From Clostridiales bacterium (GTDB lineage Bacteria; Bacillota; Clostridia; Oscillospirales; Butyricicoccaceae): a stretch of 43,216 nucleotides of DNA. The stretch lies in assembly GCA_019418305.1 (NCBI GenBank), contig DYCA01000001.1, positions 115,163-158,378 of the forward strand, given 5' to 3'. The translations under genes and the position numbers were made by a program. A model generated the notes under the pieces. The model worked only from the letters and a program-made list of their open reading frames with translations. It did not search any database and was not told where the DNA came from. Positions 17,545 to 27,000 of the stretch are shown here, piece after piece. Every line of letters begins with the position of its first letter. Position 1 is the stretch's first letter.

Positions 17545-17749
17545 TTCCTCTTATCTATTTGCACTTTTTACACTTTTCAGTTTGCAATCCATCAAGAACG
17601 TGTCTAAATGCCGTTGTACAGCAGTTTTCTCCTTATATTTTGCACCAACCAATTTGCAGAAAATTTTTGCATTTTCGTAACGATCGGGCATTATCTTTTT
17701 ACCATCCTCCAACATGAGAATAAATCCATTCTCAAAGGAGGAATTTTTT

Positions 17750-19018
17750 ATGGATATCCAGCGAAATATCAAATGTGCATTTCATGCACTAGGTTTCGAT
17801 AAACCGCGCAAACATCAGGTCTCTCCCATCCGATCGCTGACCGATGGACATGATACCATCGTCATCGCCGGGACATCCTCCGGCAAGACGGCCATTTACC
17901 AGACCGCTGGACTGGTGCTGCATGGGCTGACTGTGGTGATTGAACCACTTCTGGCACTGATCTACAACCAAGTGAAAGAATTGCAGCAGAAGGGCATTCC
18001 CGCTGACTACATTGATTCGACACGCTCAAAAACGGACGTGGACAAAATTCTATGCAAAGCGCAAAAGGGCAAACTGGCCTTTCTCTATGTGACCCCGGAA
18101 CGGCTGCAGAACAAAACTTTTATCTCTGCAATGCGACAAACCAACCTTACTATGCTTGTGGTGGACGAGTGCCACTGCATCACCGAATGGGGTTACACAT
18201 TCCGAGATGCTTATTTGTGCATCGGAGGTTTTATTCAAAATCTGCCGAATAAACCGGTGATCTGCGCCTGTTCAGCAACGATTCTGGAGGGCAATGTCGA
18301 CACGATCGCCCAGTCCCTGCGCATGCGGCATCCTGCTGTGTTGCGAAGCGACCTCAAGCGGAACAACCTGATTTTGCTGAAGAAGGACGTCACTAGCTCG
18401 AAAAAGGCACTGGAAAAGCGGCTAGAATACCGGCTCAAGGCACTGAAACGCTGCATCGGGAAATATCGGGGCGATGGAGCGATTATGATCTACGCGCTGA
18501 CGACTGCTTATGTCGATGCCATCTACAACTTTCTGGAGGATATCTATCCCGGACAGGTAGCGCGTTATCATGCGAAAATCCAGCCGGAAAAGCTGAAACG
18601 TCAGATGGAGATGGACTTCCTGCAAGGTAAGAAAAAGATCATGGTTGCAACCTCGGCCTTCGGCATGGGCATCGATGTGCCGGATATTGAACTCGTCATC
18701 CACTTTAATGCACCAGTCAGCATGACCGACTATATCCAGCAGGTCGGCCGTGCCGGGCGTGACGGCAGGAAAGCGCGCTGCATCCTGTTCTATGATCAAA
18801 ACGGTGATGATCAGAAAATCGTCCATAGCCTGCGCAAAAAGGCTGCGCAGACATCCAAAAAGGCCGCGGATACGATCAGAGCGCATTATAAGCAAATGCA
18901 GGACTTCCTGTCCGACACCAGCTGCATGCGCAACGCCGTCTTGCGCTATCAGGGGCAAAACGAGCAGACCATCTGCAAATGCTGTACCAATTGCGCCAGA
19001 GAAAGAAAGGGGCATTGA
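17750..19018 (+). CDS. Short RecQ-like DNA helicase
   Basis: A superfamily 2 helicase of 422 residues. It has Walker A GTSSGKT (residues 41-47), the DECH box in VVDECHCITEWGYTFR near 138 (RecQ has DEAHCISQWGH), motif V-like ATSAFGMGID and motif VI QVGRAGRDG. The C-terminus keeps RecQ-like zinc ligands (CMRNAVLRYQG then CKCCTNC), but the winged-helix and HRDC domains are missing, so it is much shorter than genomic RecQ (about 600). ATG 17750 has an AAAGGAGG site. It ends two bases before the next gene and probably works with it in element replication. Confidence 0.85.
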   Translation: MDIQRNIKCAFHALGFDKPRKHQVSPIRSLTDGHDTIVIAGTSSGKTAIYQTAGLVLHGLTVVIEPLLALIYNQVKELQQKGIPADYIDSTRSKTDVDKILCKAQKGKLAFLYVTPERLQNKTFISAMRQTNLTMLVVDECHCITEWGYTFRDAYLCIGGFIQNLPNKPVICACSATILEGNVDTIAQSLRMRHPAVLRSDLKRNNLILLKKDVTSSKKALEKRLEYRLKALKRCIGKYRGDGAIMIYALTTAYVDAIYNFLEDIYPGQVARYHAKIQPEKLKRQMEMDFLQGKKKIMVATSAFGMGIDVPDIELVIHFNAPVSMTDYIQQVGRAGRDGRKARCILFYDQNGDDQKIVHSLRKKAAQTSKKAADTIRAHYKQMQDFLSDTSCMRNAVLRYQGQNEQTICKCCTNCARERKGH

Positions 19019-19020
19019 AC

Positions 19021-20001
19021 ATGAAATGCAACGATGGGATACATACCTTTTCGCTGAAAACCCACAGCAGCTATTCGGAAATTCAGAATATCCGCGTACA
19101 GAATGCCTGCATCCGCGGCAAGCGAGACCGTTTTTCGCTCAATCAGAACTTCTGCATCGCAGACTATAAGGACAAGGGCGTCGAGATCTTATTGCACCAA
19201 TCGCTGGTTCATCCCAGCTGGGTCACACTGATCGTCAATCCGTCCTCGCTCTTGGAGGACAAATACCAACCGACCGGTTTGTTCTGCCCGACGGAACAGA
19301 CGATGAAGCAACTGAAAACGCGTTTGCGCATCATTCTGGACGAAATCGGGCTCGATACACGCCTCAAGGCGTTCCGGCTGTCGCGCTGCGACCAGACACG
19401 AGACCGATATTACAGCAGCGCAGACGAGGTTGCAATTTGGCTTGGAATCTTCAAAAAATCGTGGCTCATGCCGCGCTATACGGCCGTTCCGTTCCCAAAA
19501 GATTCGGAATCCGACGAAAAGTGGAAAGGTGCAAATCAGCATGCGTGGACGATCGCAAACAAAAGCTGCGCATTCTCGGTGTATGACAAGGCCTATGAGC
19601 TGAAAAAGCGCCACAAAGTCAAAATCAAAGCGCACATCCTGCGGCTTGAACTGCGGCTATCTCGCAAGCGCATCCGCAAGCTATGCCACGAAACCGATTG
19701 GGACAAGCAGCTGCTGGAATTGCATGAAAAACAAGATGCACAGCTGGATAAATTCCTGCACCGGCTGCATCTGCCCGAAAATACGCAGCTTGTTACACTT
19801 ACGCAGGCTTTGGAAATCATCGATGATTCGCACTTTCGGGAAAAGACCAAGAAAAAGCTGCGCCGGATCGTGAAAAAAGCGAACGGCTGCGAATCGCTCG
19901 CAGCCGTCCAGAAGAAAACCAGAATCAAAAAGTCAGAGTTTATCACAATGTTAGAGAAATTTGAAACCTTAGGCATTTGGCCGATACCCATCGTCGGATA
20001 A
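19021..20001 (+). CDS. Replication-initiator-like protein (tentative)
   Basis: A basic 326-residue protein starting two bases after the helicase stop. I do not recognise a named family with certainty. Two segments resemble rolling-circle replication initiators of plasmids and filamentous phages: an RLSRCDQTRD motif near 120 (R-x-D type) followed by a helix, and CAFSVYDKAYELKKRH with LRLELRLSRKRIRKL near 185-215, where such proteins have a Tyr-x-Lys active segment. The C-terminal 100 residues are helical and lysine-rich. Tight coupling to a RecQ-like helicase supports a replication role. It could also be an unrelated DNA-binding protein. Confidence 0.45.
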   Translation: MKCNDGIHTFSLKTHSSYSEIQNIRVQNACIRGKRDRFSLNQNFCIADYKDKGVEILLHQSLVHPSWVTLIVNPSSLLEDKYQPTGLFCPTEQTMKQLKTRLRIILDEIGLDTRLKAFRLSRCDQTRDRYYSSADEVAIWLGIFKKSWLMPRYTAVPFPKDSESDEKWKGANQHAWTIANKSCAFSVYDKAYELKKRHKVKIKAHILRLELRLSRKRIRKLCHETDWDKQLLELHEKQDAQLDKFLHRLHLPENTQLVTLTQALEIIDDSHFREKTKKKLRRIVKKANGCESLAAVQKKTRIKKSEFITMLEKFETLGIWPIPIVG

Positions 20002-20014
20002 TACCACTGGAACC

Positions 20015-20046
20015 CCAAAACAGATTGCATCGGTTATGATGCAATC
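20015..20046 (-). terminator. Terminator after the SLH-transglutaminase gene
   Basis: The arms GATTGCATC (20023-20031) and GATGCAATC (20038-20046) enclose a six-base loop; on the minus strand the stem is followed by TGTTTTGG. A second short palindrome, AACCATGACATGGTT, lies at 20061-20075, between this hairpin and the gene end. Confidence 0.5.
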
Positions 20047-20104
20047 GCGATCAACACATCAACCATGACATGGTTTCGCAGAACCCATGAAACGGCTTAT
20101 TCTA

Positions 20105-21151
20105 TCACGCGGCCCAATGTTCACCATACCCTGCGAGACCGATCTGACCATCTGCAAAGCCAAGCCGTCCATCCATATACAGCGAACACCATTGATGGCC
20201 ATACTGGTTCTCATTGACGTGTGTCCATTGGTAGCCCATGCAGTCCAACACCAGACCAAGCGCCCGTGTCGCACCTGCGCAGGAGTATTCTCCTTTTACA
20301 AACACACCAAACGGTGTGCGGTAGTCTGCCCCTTCCATTGTATAATTGCAGAACGAACAGTAATACGATACAATCTGCGCCGCAATGGAAACGCGCTCCA
20401 AATCGGTGTAATCTGCCGGGATAACAGATGCAATTTGCCGCGCCACCGCCAATGCTTGTGCATTCTTGCTTTCTGTGGACATTGCAGCATAATTAGGCGT
20501 CGTATTTCGTACTGAAACCGTCAAAGACTCACCAGACATACACCGATCCAATCGCATAAATACGTCTGCCGCTTCTGCGCGGGTTACGGCCACCTTTGGG
20601 CCAAAGTTATGTTGACTGTCACCGTTCATAATGCCGGTGCGCCATACCAGCTGCACGCCCTCCTCTGCATATGAGGATACGTACCAAGTGTCCTTGAATC
20701 CATCCACCGGATTTTTTGCAGTCGGCAGTTGCAGATTATATGTATTCGCATAACGACACAAAATCGCCGCCAGTTGTTCACGGATGATCGTGCTATCCGG
20801 TGAAAAAGTGCTAGCTGTCGTACCGTTCACGATTCCATTTTCATTCGCCCATGCCACTGCACCTGCGTAATAGGCACTCGCGGCCACATCTGTAAACTGC
20901 ATGGATAGGTCGGTCTGTGGGCTGTCTGCCAATCGATGTAGGAGTGTGACAAACTGAGCGCGGGTCAAAATCTCATCCGGTGAAAAACGACCGTTCCCAG
21001 TTCCCTGCATAATCCCTTGGTCTGTCACATACTCCACCGCATCGGCATACCATGCGGTTTCGGACACATCTGTATACCCAGATGCCGCAGCACAAGTGAC
21101 GGAACTTAGGCAAAGCACACTGATCAATACCAGACAAATACACCGCTTCAC
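20105..21151 (-). CDS. Secreted SLH-domain protein with transglutaminase-like domain
   Basis: A 348-residue exported surface protein. A signal peptide (residues 1-24, ending AAA) precedes three SLH repeats (about 25-85, 86-148, 149-210; e.g. FTDVAASAYYAGAVAWANE, ITRAQF-like motifs), which anchor to cell-wall polymers. The C-terminal third is transglutaminase/protease-like: Cys in GEYSCAGATRALGL, His in YGHQWCSLYMDG and Asp in GFADGQ give a Cys-His-Asp triad. It starts with GTG at 21151 behind AGGAGGGG and has a strong own promoter. Its place in an island next to a restriction system suggests accessory surface function. Confidence 0.82.
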   Translation of the reverse strand: MKRCICLVLISVLCLSSVTCAAASGYTDVSETAWYADAVEYVTDQGIMQGTGNGRFSPDEILTRAQFVTLLHRLADSPQTDLSMQFTDVAASAYYAGAVAWANENGIVNGTTASTFSPDSTIIREQLAAILCRYANTYNLQLPTAKNPVDGFKDTWYVSSYAEEGVQLVWRTGIMNGDSQHNFGPKVAVTRAEAADVFMRLDRCMSGESLTVSVRNTTPNYAAMSTESKNAQALAVARQIASVIPADYTDLERVSIAAQIVSYYCSFCNYTMEGADYRTPFGVFVKGEYSCAGATRALGLVLDCMGYQWTHVNENQYGHQWCSLYMDGRLGFADGQIGLAGYGEHWAA

Positions 21152-21175
21152 AATTACACCCCTCCTTTTTATTCC

Positions 21176-21204
21176 ATTTTATTCTATATCTGTTCAACCG
21201 TCAA
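21176..21204 (-). promoter_or_regulatory. Promoter of the SLH-transglutaminase gene
   Basis: On the minus strand TTGACG (21199-21204), a 17-base spacer and TAAAAT (21176-21181) form a near-consensus sigma-A promoter 25 bases before the GTG start. Confidence 0.7.
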
Positions 21205-21328
21205 GATTTGGGCAACAGTCGGCCTCCCCGCACCGTGTGTCACAAGAGATGTAGGATGATGCTCCGCATCACAGGGTCACGCCGTGGCGCAACTTCGGGT
21301 AAAACGTTGCGGATTGTGTGAACTGTAT

Positions 21329-21357
21329 TTGTTTTTTGACGGAATATCAGGTATACT
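21329..21357 (+). promoter_or_regulatory. Promoter of the type I restriction-modification operon
   Basis: TTGTTT (21329-21334), a 17-base spacer and TATACT (21352-21357) lie 80 bases before hsdM. The 287-base gap between the divergent SLH and hsdM genes holds this, the opposite promoter at 21176-21204 and no other gene. Confidence 0.55.
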
Positions 21358-21438
21358 GGAAAATAGAAGAAAATCAGCGGTGTATTATAGTCGCTGGGAT
21401 AGAATTCAATCCTGAAAAACAAACGGAGGAACAAACGC

Positions 21439-22971
21439 ATGATCACAGGTGCGATTAAAAATAAAGTGGATAAAATCTGGACGGACATCTGGGCGGGCGG
21501 CATCACCAACCCCCTCACCGTCATCGAGCAGCTGACCTATCTCATGTTCATCCGCTCTCTGGACGAAAAGGAGCTGGAAACGGAAGAATTTGAAAACATG
21601 ACTGGCGAGAAGATGGACAAGATTTTCCCACAGTCTGCCGTGGGGCAGTCTATGCGCTGGAGCAAATTCAAAAACAACGATCCCCGCGAAATCTACGATG
21701 TGATTTCTCAGCGGGTTTTTCCGGCTATCAAAAATATGAAGTACGGCCGCTTGCCGGACTTCAACGAGCAAGGCGAGCTCATGGACATTGCCGACGACTC
21801 CGGCAGCGACGTGCAGAACGAAACCGCCTTTGCTCGCTACATGAGCGACGCCATGTTCCTGATCCCCACGCCGCAGGTGCTGCAAAAGATCATCACCGGG
21901 CTGGATGACCTATATGAGCATGACATTGCCGATCTGGATATGCAGGGCGACCTGTACGAGTATATGCTGGACAAGCTGGCAACTGCCGGGAAGAACGGAC
22001 AGTTCCGTACTCCCAAGCACATCCGTGAAATGATGGCGGAGCTGTTGCAGCCCACCCCGGACGATACCATCTGCGACCCGGCCTGTGGCACGGCGGGCTT
22101 TCTGGTTTCCGCTGCGGAATACATCCGCAAGCACTACGAGGACACCATGACTGCGGAGCAGTGGGAGCGCTTTGCTGGTGACGCCTTCACCGGTTTTGAT
22201 ACCGACCGCACCATGCTGCGCATCTCTGCCATGAACCTGATGCTCCACTCCATCAGCCACCCGGAAATCGACTACAAAGACAGCGTTTCCAAGCAGAACC
22301 AGCTCAGCGACAAGTTCACGATGTGTCTGGCAAATCCGCCCTTCAAGGGCACCGTGGACGCGGAAAGCATCAACGACAATCTGAAAGCTGTCACCAACAC
22401 AAAAAAGACCGAATTGCTGTTTTTGGCGCTGTTTCTGCGGATGTTGAAAAAGGGCGGTCAGTGCGCGTGCATCGTGCCGGACGGCGTGCTGTTCGGCTCC
22501 TCCAAGGCGCACAGGGCCATCCGTAAGGAGCTGGTGGAAAGCCATCAGCTGCGGGCGGTGATTTCCATGCCCTCCGGCGTGTTCAAGCCCTATGCGGGGG
22601 TGTCCACGGCTGTGCTGGTGTTCACCAAAACTGGCGCGGGCGGCACGGAAAACGTGTGGTTTTACGACATGAAGGCCGACGGCTTTTCGCTGGACGACAA
22701 GCGCAGCGAAATCGCGGAGAACGACATCCCCGACATTATCGAGCGGTTCCACCATCTGGACAAGGAAGCCGACCGCCAGCGCACCGAGCAGAGCTTTTTT
22801 GTGCCCAAGCAGGAGATTGCGGACAACGACTATGACCTGTCCATCAACAAGTACAAAAAGGTGGAGTATGTGCCGGTGGAGTATCCCTCGACCGCGGAAA
22901 TCATGGCAGACCTACACGCGCTGGAAAGCGAGATCACCGCAGGGCTTGCAGAGTTGGAGGGGATGCTGTGA
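21439..22971 (+). CDS. hsdM: Type I restriction-modification DNA methyltransferase HsdM
   Basis: The N6-adenine methylase subunit, 510 residues. The N-terminal helical domain (about 1-150) is followed by the AdoMet-binding motif DPACGTAGF near 213 and the catalytic motif NPPF near 297. VPDGVLFGSSKAHRAIRKEL near 350 is also typical. The ATG follows a GGAGG site. The stop overlaps the hsdS start (TGATG). With HsdS it methylates the host site; with HsdR it forms the restricting complex. Confidence 0.95.
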   Translation: MITGAIKNKVDKIWTDIWAGGITNPLTVIEQLTYLMFIRSLDEKELETEEFENMTGEKMDKIFPQSAVGQSMRWSKFKNNDPREIYDVISQRVFPAIKNMKYGRLPDFNEQGELMDIADDSGSDVQNETAFARYMSDAMFLIPTPQVLQKIITGLDDLYEHDIADLDMQGDLYEYMLDKLATAGKNGQFRTPKHIREMMAELLQPTPDDTICDPACGTAGFLVSAAEYIRKHYEDTMTAEQWERFAGDAFTGFDTDRTMLRISAMNLMLHSISHPEIDYKDSVSKQNQLSDKFTMCLANPPFKGTVDAESINDNLKAVTNTKKTELLFLALFLRMLKKGGQCACIVPDGVLFGSSKAHRAIRKELVESHQLRAVISMPSGVFKPYAGVSTAVLVFTKTGAGGTENVWFYDMKADGFSLDDKRSEIAENDIPDIIERFHHLDKEADRQRTEQSFFVPKQEIADNDYDLSINKYKKVEYVPVEYPSTAEIMADLHALESEITAGLAELEGML

Positions 22972-24047
22972 TGGCGAGATTTGAAGATGTCCTCACAATC
23001 ATAAACGGAAAAAATCAAAAAAAGGTTGAAAACGAAAATGGTCAATATCCCATATATGGAAGTGGTGGTATTATGGGATATGCAGATGATTATATTTGTG
23101 AGGCCAATACCGTTGTAATAGGTCGAAAAGGAAGCATAAACAATCCGATTTTTGTAGAAACACGATTTTGGAATGTTGATACTGCTTTTGGGTTATATGC
23201 TAACCCAGCTAAATTACAACCGAAATACCTATACTATTTCTGTGAGAAATTCGACTTTGAGCAGTTGAATACAACCGTAACGATTCCCAGCTTGACAAAA
23301 GCAAACTTGTTAAAGGTTGAAATCCCGCTTCCGTCGCTCGACGAACAGCGCAAAATTGCGGCGGTGCTGGACAAGGTCAGCGACCTAATTGCCAAACGCC
23401 GCCAGCAACTTGACAAGCTGGATGAGATGGTCAAGTCAAGATTCGTAGAGATGTTTGGAGATATACATAACAGCAGTGACTTTCCATATTTGTCGATAAA
23501 GGAATTCACTAATGTTATTAGCGGTGGAACACCAGATAGAAACACGTCTCAATACTGGGATAATGGGAAAATAAAGTGGGTGAAAACAACCGAGTTGAAA
23601 AATAAAATAATTGAAGACACGGAGGAAAAAATCACAAAAGAAGGTTTGAAAAACTCTTCTGCAAAAATAGTGCCTGCTGATACAATTCTAATTGCCATGT
23701 ATGGTCAAGGTAAAACAAGAGGAATGACGGGCTATTTGTCGATAGAAGCAACTACTAACCAAGCTTGTGCTTGTATTTTGCCGTCCCCAAAAGTAAACCC
23801 AAAATATTTATGGCAATATATGATGATGTCATATGAAAAATTGAGAAATTTGGCAAAAGGCGGAAATCAACCTAATCTCAATGGAGCAATGATTAAAGAT
23901 TTTCCTGTTTTAATGCCACCTATCGAATTGCAAAACCAATTTTCTGTTTTTGTCGAGCAGACAGAAAAATCAAAAACCACCATCAGCCGCAGCCTTGAAA
24001 AGCTGGAAACGCTAAAAAAGGCGCTGATGCAGGAATACTTTGGGTGA
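22971..24047 (+). CDS. hsdS: Type I restriction-modification specificity subunit HsdS
   Basis: A 358-residue target-recognition protein with two recognition domains (about 1-110 and 165-300), each followed by a conserved helical spacer: IPLPSLDEQRKIAAVLDKVS near 112, and LMPPIELQNQFSVFVEQTE at the end. The two recognition domains are clearly AT-rich while the central spacer (about 23330-23450) has the GC-rich codon use of hsdM and hsdR. That mosaic is what domain exchange between hsdS alleles leaves. It is slightly shorter than average but both halves are complete. Confidence 0.93.
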   Translation: MARFEDVLTIINGKNQKKVENENGQYPIYGSGGIMGYADDYICEANTVVIGRKGSINNPIFVETRFWNVDTAFGLYANPAKLQPKYLYYFCEKFDFEQLNTTVTIPSLTKANLLKVEIPLPSLDEQRKIAAVLDKVSDLIAKRRQQLDKLDEMVKSRFVEMFGDIHNSSDFPYLSIKEFTNVISGGTPDRNTSQYWDNGKIKWVKTTELKNKIIEDTEEKITKEGLKNSSAKIVPADTILIAMYGQGKTRGMTGYLSIEATTNQACACILPSPKVNPKYLWQYMMMSYEKLRNLAKGGNQPNLNGAMIKDFPVLMPPIELQNQFSVFVEQTEKSKTTISRSLEKLETLKKALMQEYFG

Positions 24048-24056
24048 GGTGATTTG

Positions 24057-27000
24057 ATGACCAACTTCTCCTTCCTCGAAACCAAACCGGAATACGCCCT
24101 TTTTGCTCCCGCCTGCGTGGAAGCCGAGAAAATCTACACCTCCGCCCCGGCCATGTGCGCGGTGGGCTGCCGCAAGGCGTTGGAACTGGCGGTCAAGTGG
24201 GTGTATGCGGCGGACAAGACCATGCAAATGCCCTACAAGGACAATCTGCAATCCCTTGTCCACGAGCCATCCTTCCGATTTGCCGTGGACTATAACACTT
24301 GGGGCAAGTTTCAGTTTATCATCAAGCTGGGCAATCTGGCGGTACATACCGAGCGCAGCGTGCAGCCGGGCGATGCGCTGGCGGCTCTGCGGGGCTTGTT
24401 TGAGTTTGTCCAGTGGATCGACTACTGCTATGGCACGGACTATGTGGAGCGCACCTTTGACGAAAGCCTGATCCCCACTGAAAAGGTTGTGGTGGACACT
24501 CAGAAAATCAAGGAGCAGGCAAACCTGCTGGATGAAAAAGATGCGCAAATTGAAGCGCTGCGCCGACAGATTGAGCAGATGGCCGCGCAGTACACCGCCG
24601 AAAAGGACAAGCACAAACAGGAGCGTACCTTCCAGCCCGAAGACCTTTCTGAATTCCAAACCCGCAAACGGTTTATTGATGTAGATCTGAAGAATATCGG
24701 CTGGAAATTTACCGGCGCGGACGCGGATGTGCAGGAGGAGTACCCTGTGAAAGGTATGGCCGGGGTATCCGGTCAGATGGGCTACTGCGACTATGTGCTG
24801 TTCGGAAAAGACGGTCTGCCGCTGGCAGTGGTCGAGGCTAAGCGCACCAGCAAGGACCCGAATATTGGGCGCAAGCAGGCGGTTTTGTATGCAGACTGTC
24901 TGGAACGGAAATTTGGCCGCCGTCCAATGATGTTCACCACCAACGGCTTTGAAACCTACTTTTGGGACGACCAGAGCGGCCCGCAGCGCAAGGTCAGCGG
25001 CGTGTTCAGCAAGGATGATTTGCAAAAGCTAATGAACCGCCGCACCGAACGACTGGAGCTGATGGATGTTCCCATTGATGACAAAATCACCGACCGATAC
25101 TACCAGAAGGAAGCCATCCGGGCGGTGTGCGGGCAGATGGAGCAGGGGTTCCGCAAGCATCTGCTGGTGATGGCAACCGGCACTGGCAAAACCCGAACTG
25201 CTTCCAGCTTGACCGATGTGCTCAGCCGCGGCAAATGGGTGACCAATATCCTGTTTCTGGCCGATCGCACCGCGTTAGTCAAGCAGGCCAAGGACGATTT
25301 TAAGAACTATCTGCCGGATATGTCTCTGTGCAACTTGTGTTCCAATAAGGACGACCGAAACGCCCGTATTGTGTTCTCTACCTATCCGACTATCCTCAAC
25401 GTCATCGACGACACAAAATCCAAGGACGGACGGCAGTTATTTACCTCAGCGCATTTTGATCTCATTATCATTGACGAAAGCCATCGGAGTATTTTCAAAA
25501 AATACCGGGCGATTTTTGAGTATTTTGACGCCGTGATGGTTGGCCTTACCGCGACACCCAAAACCGATGTAGATCGCAATACCTACGAATTTTTCGAGAT
25601 GGAACACGGCGTGCCCACCTATGCCTATGATTATGAGACGGCGGTTTATCAGGATCATGTGCTGGTGCCGTATTATAACTACGAGGTCAAGACCAAATTC
25701 CTCGAAGAAGGCATCACCTATGATGAGTTGTCGGATGCAGACAAGGAACGATACGAAGAAGATTTCATCGAAGACGATACGATGCCGGAGTTTATTCCCT
25801 CTGCGGATCTCAACAAGTTTGTATTCAATGAGACAACGGTGGACATCGTATTGCAGGACTTGATGGAACGTGGCATCAAAGTGGCGGGCGGCGACCGGCT
25901 GGGGAAAACCATCATCTTTGCCCAGAACAAGCGCCACGCGGAATTTATTTTGGAGCGGTTCAACAAGCTCTACCCGCAGCATCACGGCACTTTTGCCCAG
26001 CGGGTCATCTGTGATGATGCCTACGCCCAGACCGTGATCGACGACTTCAAGCAGCCGGAGAAAACACCGCATATTGCGGTTTCGGTGGATATGATGGACA
26101 CCGGCATCGATGTGCCGGAGTGCGTCAATCTGGTGTTTTTCAAGAAAGTGCGTTCCAAGGCAAAATTCTGGCAAATGATCGGGCGAGGCACCCGCCTGTG
26201 CAAAGGGCTGGCCTGCGTAGATCAAGTAGATGGAACGTATACGGATAAGCGCCGCTTTCTGATTTTTGACTATTGCGGCAACTTTGAATTCTTCCGCGAG
26301 CACAAGGAGGGCTATGAGGCCAGAGAGACGAAAACACTGTCGGAAAATATCTTCGGCAAACAGATCAGAATCGCTATGGCTTTGCAGGAAAGCGCCTTTG
26401 CCGGAGAGGTCTATCAGGCGTGGCGTAGCGAGATCGTTGATACCTGCCACAAACAGGTGATGGCGCTCAACTCTGACCTGATCGCCGTGAAATTGCGGAT
26501 GCAGTATGTGGACAAGTATCAAAAACAGGACGCATTTGATTCTCTGAGCGAGGGGGACAAGAGCGAACTGCTGAGGCAGATTGCACCGCTTGTCCGATTG
26601 GATGACGACGATGAGTTTGCCAAGCGCTTTGACAACTTTATGTATGGCCTGATTCTGGCGCATATCGAGCAGATGCCCGCTTTCAAATATGCCAAAAAGC
26701 AGCTGTGCGATACGGCATCGTTGCTGGAGCGCAAGGCCAACATTCCGCAGATCAAGGCGAAGCTGCCGGTGCTCAAGGAGATCCATACCGACGCATTCTG
26801 GGATGCGGACGACATTTTGCTTTTTGAGCAGGTTAGAAAAGAGCTGCGCGATCTAATCCGATTTTTGGATGAGGGCAGCGGAGCACAGCGGCTGATTGTC
26901 ACCAAGCTGACCGACCCGATTATTGATAGTCAGGAAGGCGTTCAGATGGATGCCGCCTATGACTTTGAGGACTACCGTGCTAAGGTGAACCGCTATGTCA

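Noticed and set aside
17551..17772. Small minus-strand frame (73 codons) divergent from the helicase gene
   Set aside because: It overlaps the helicase start and its ribosome binding site, and its own start signal is poorly spaced. It remains possible but is not supported.
24012..26786. Long minus-strand frames (337 and 446 codons) across hsdR
   Set aside because: They are antisense shadows caused by GC-rich third positions; HsdR motifs run through the other strand without a break.
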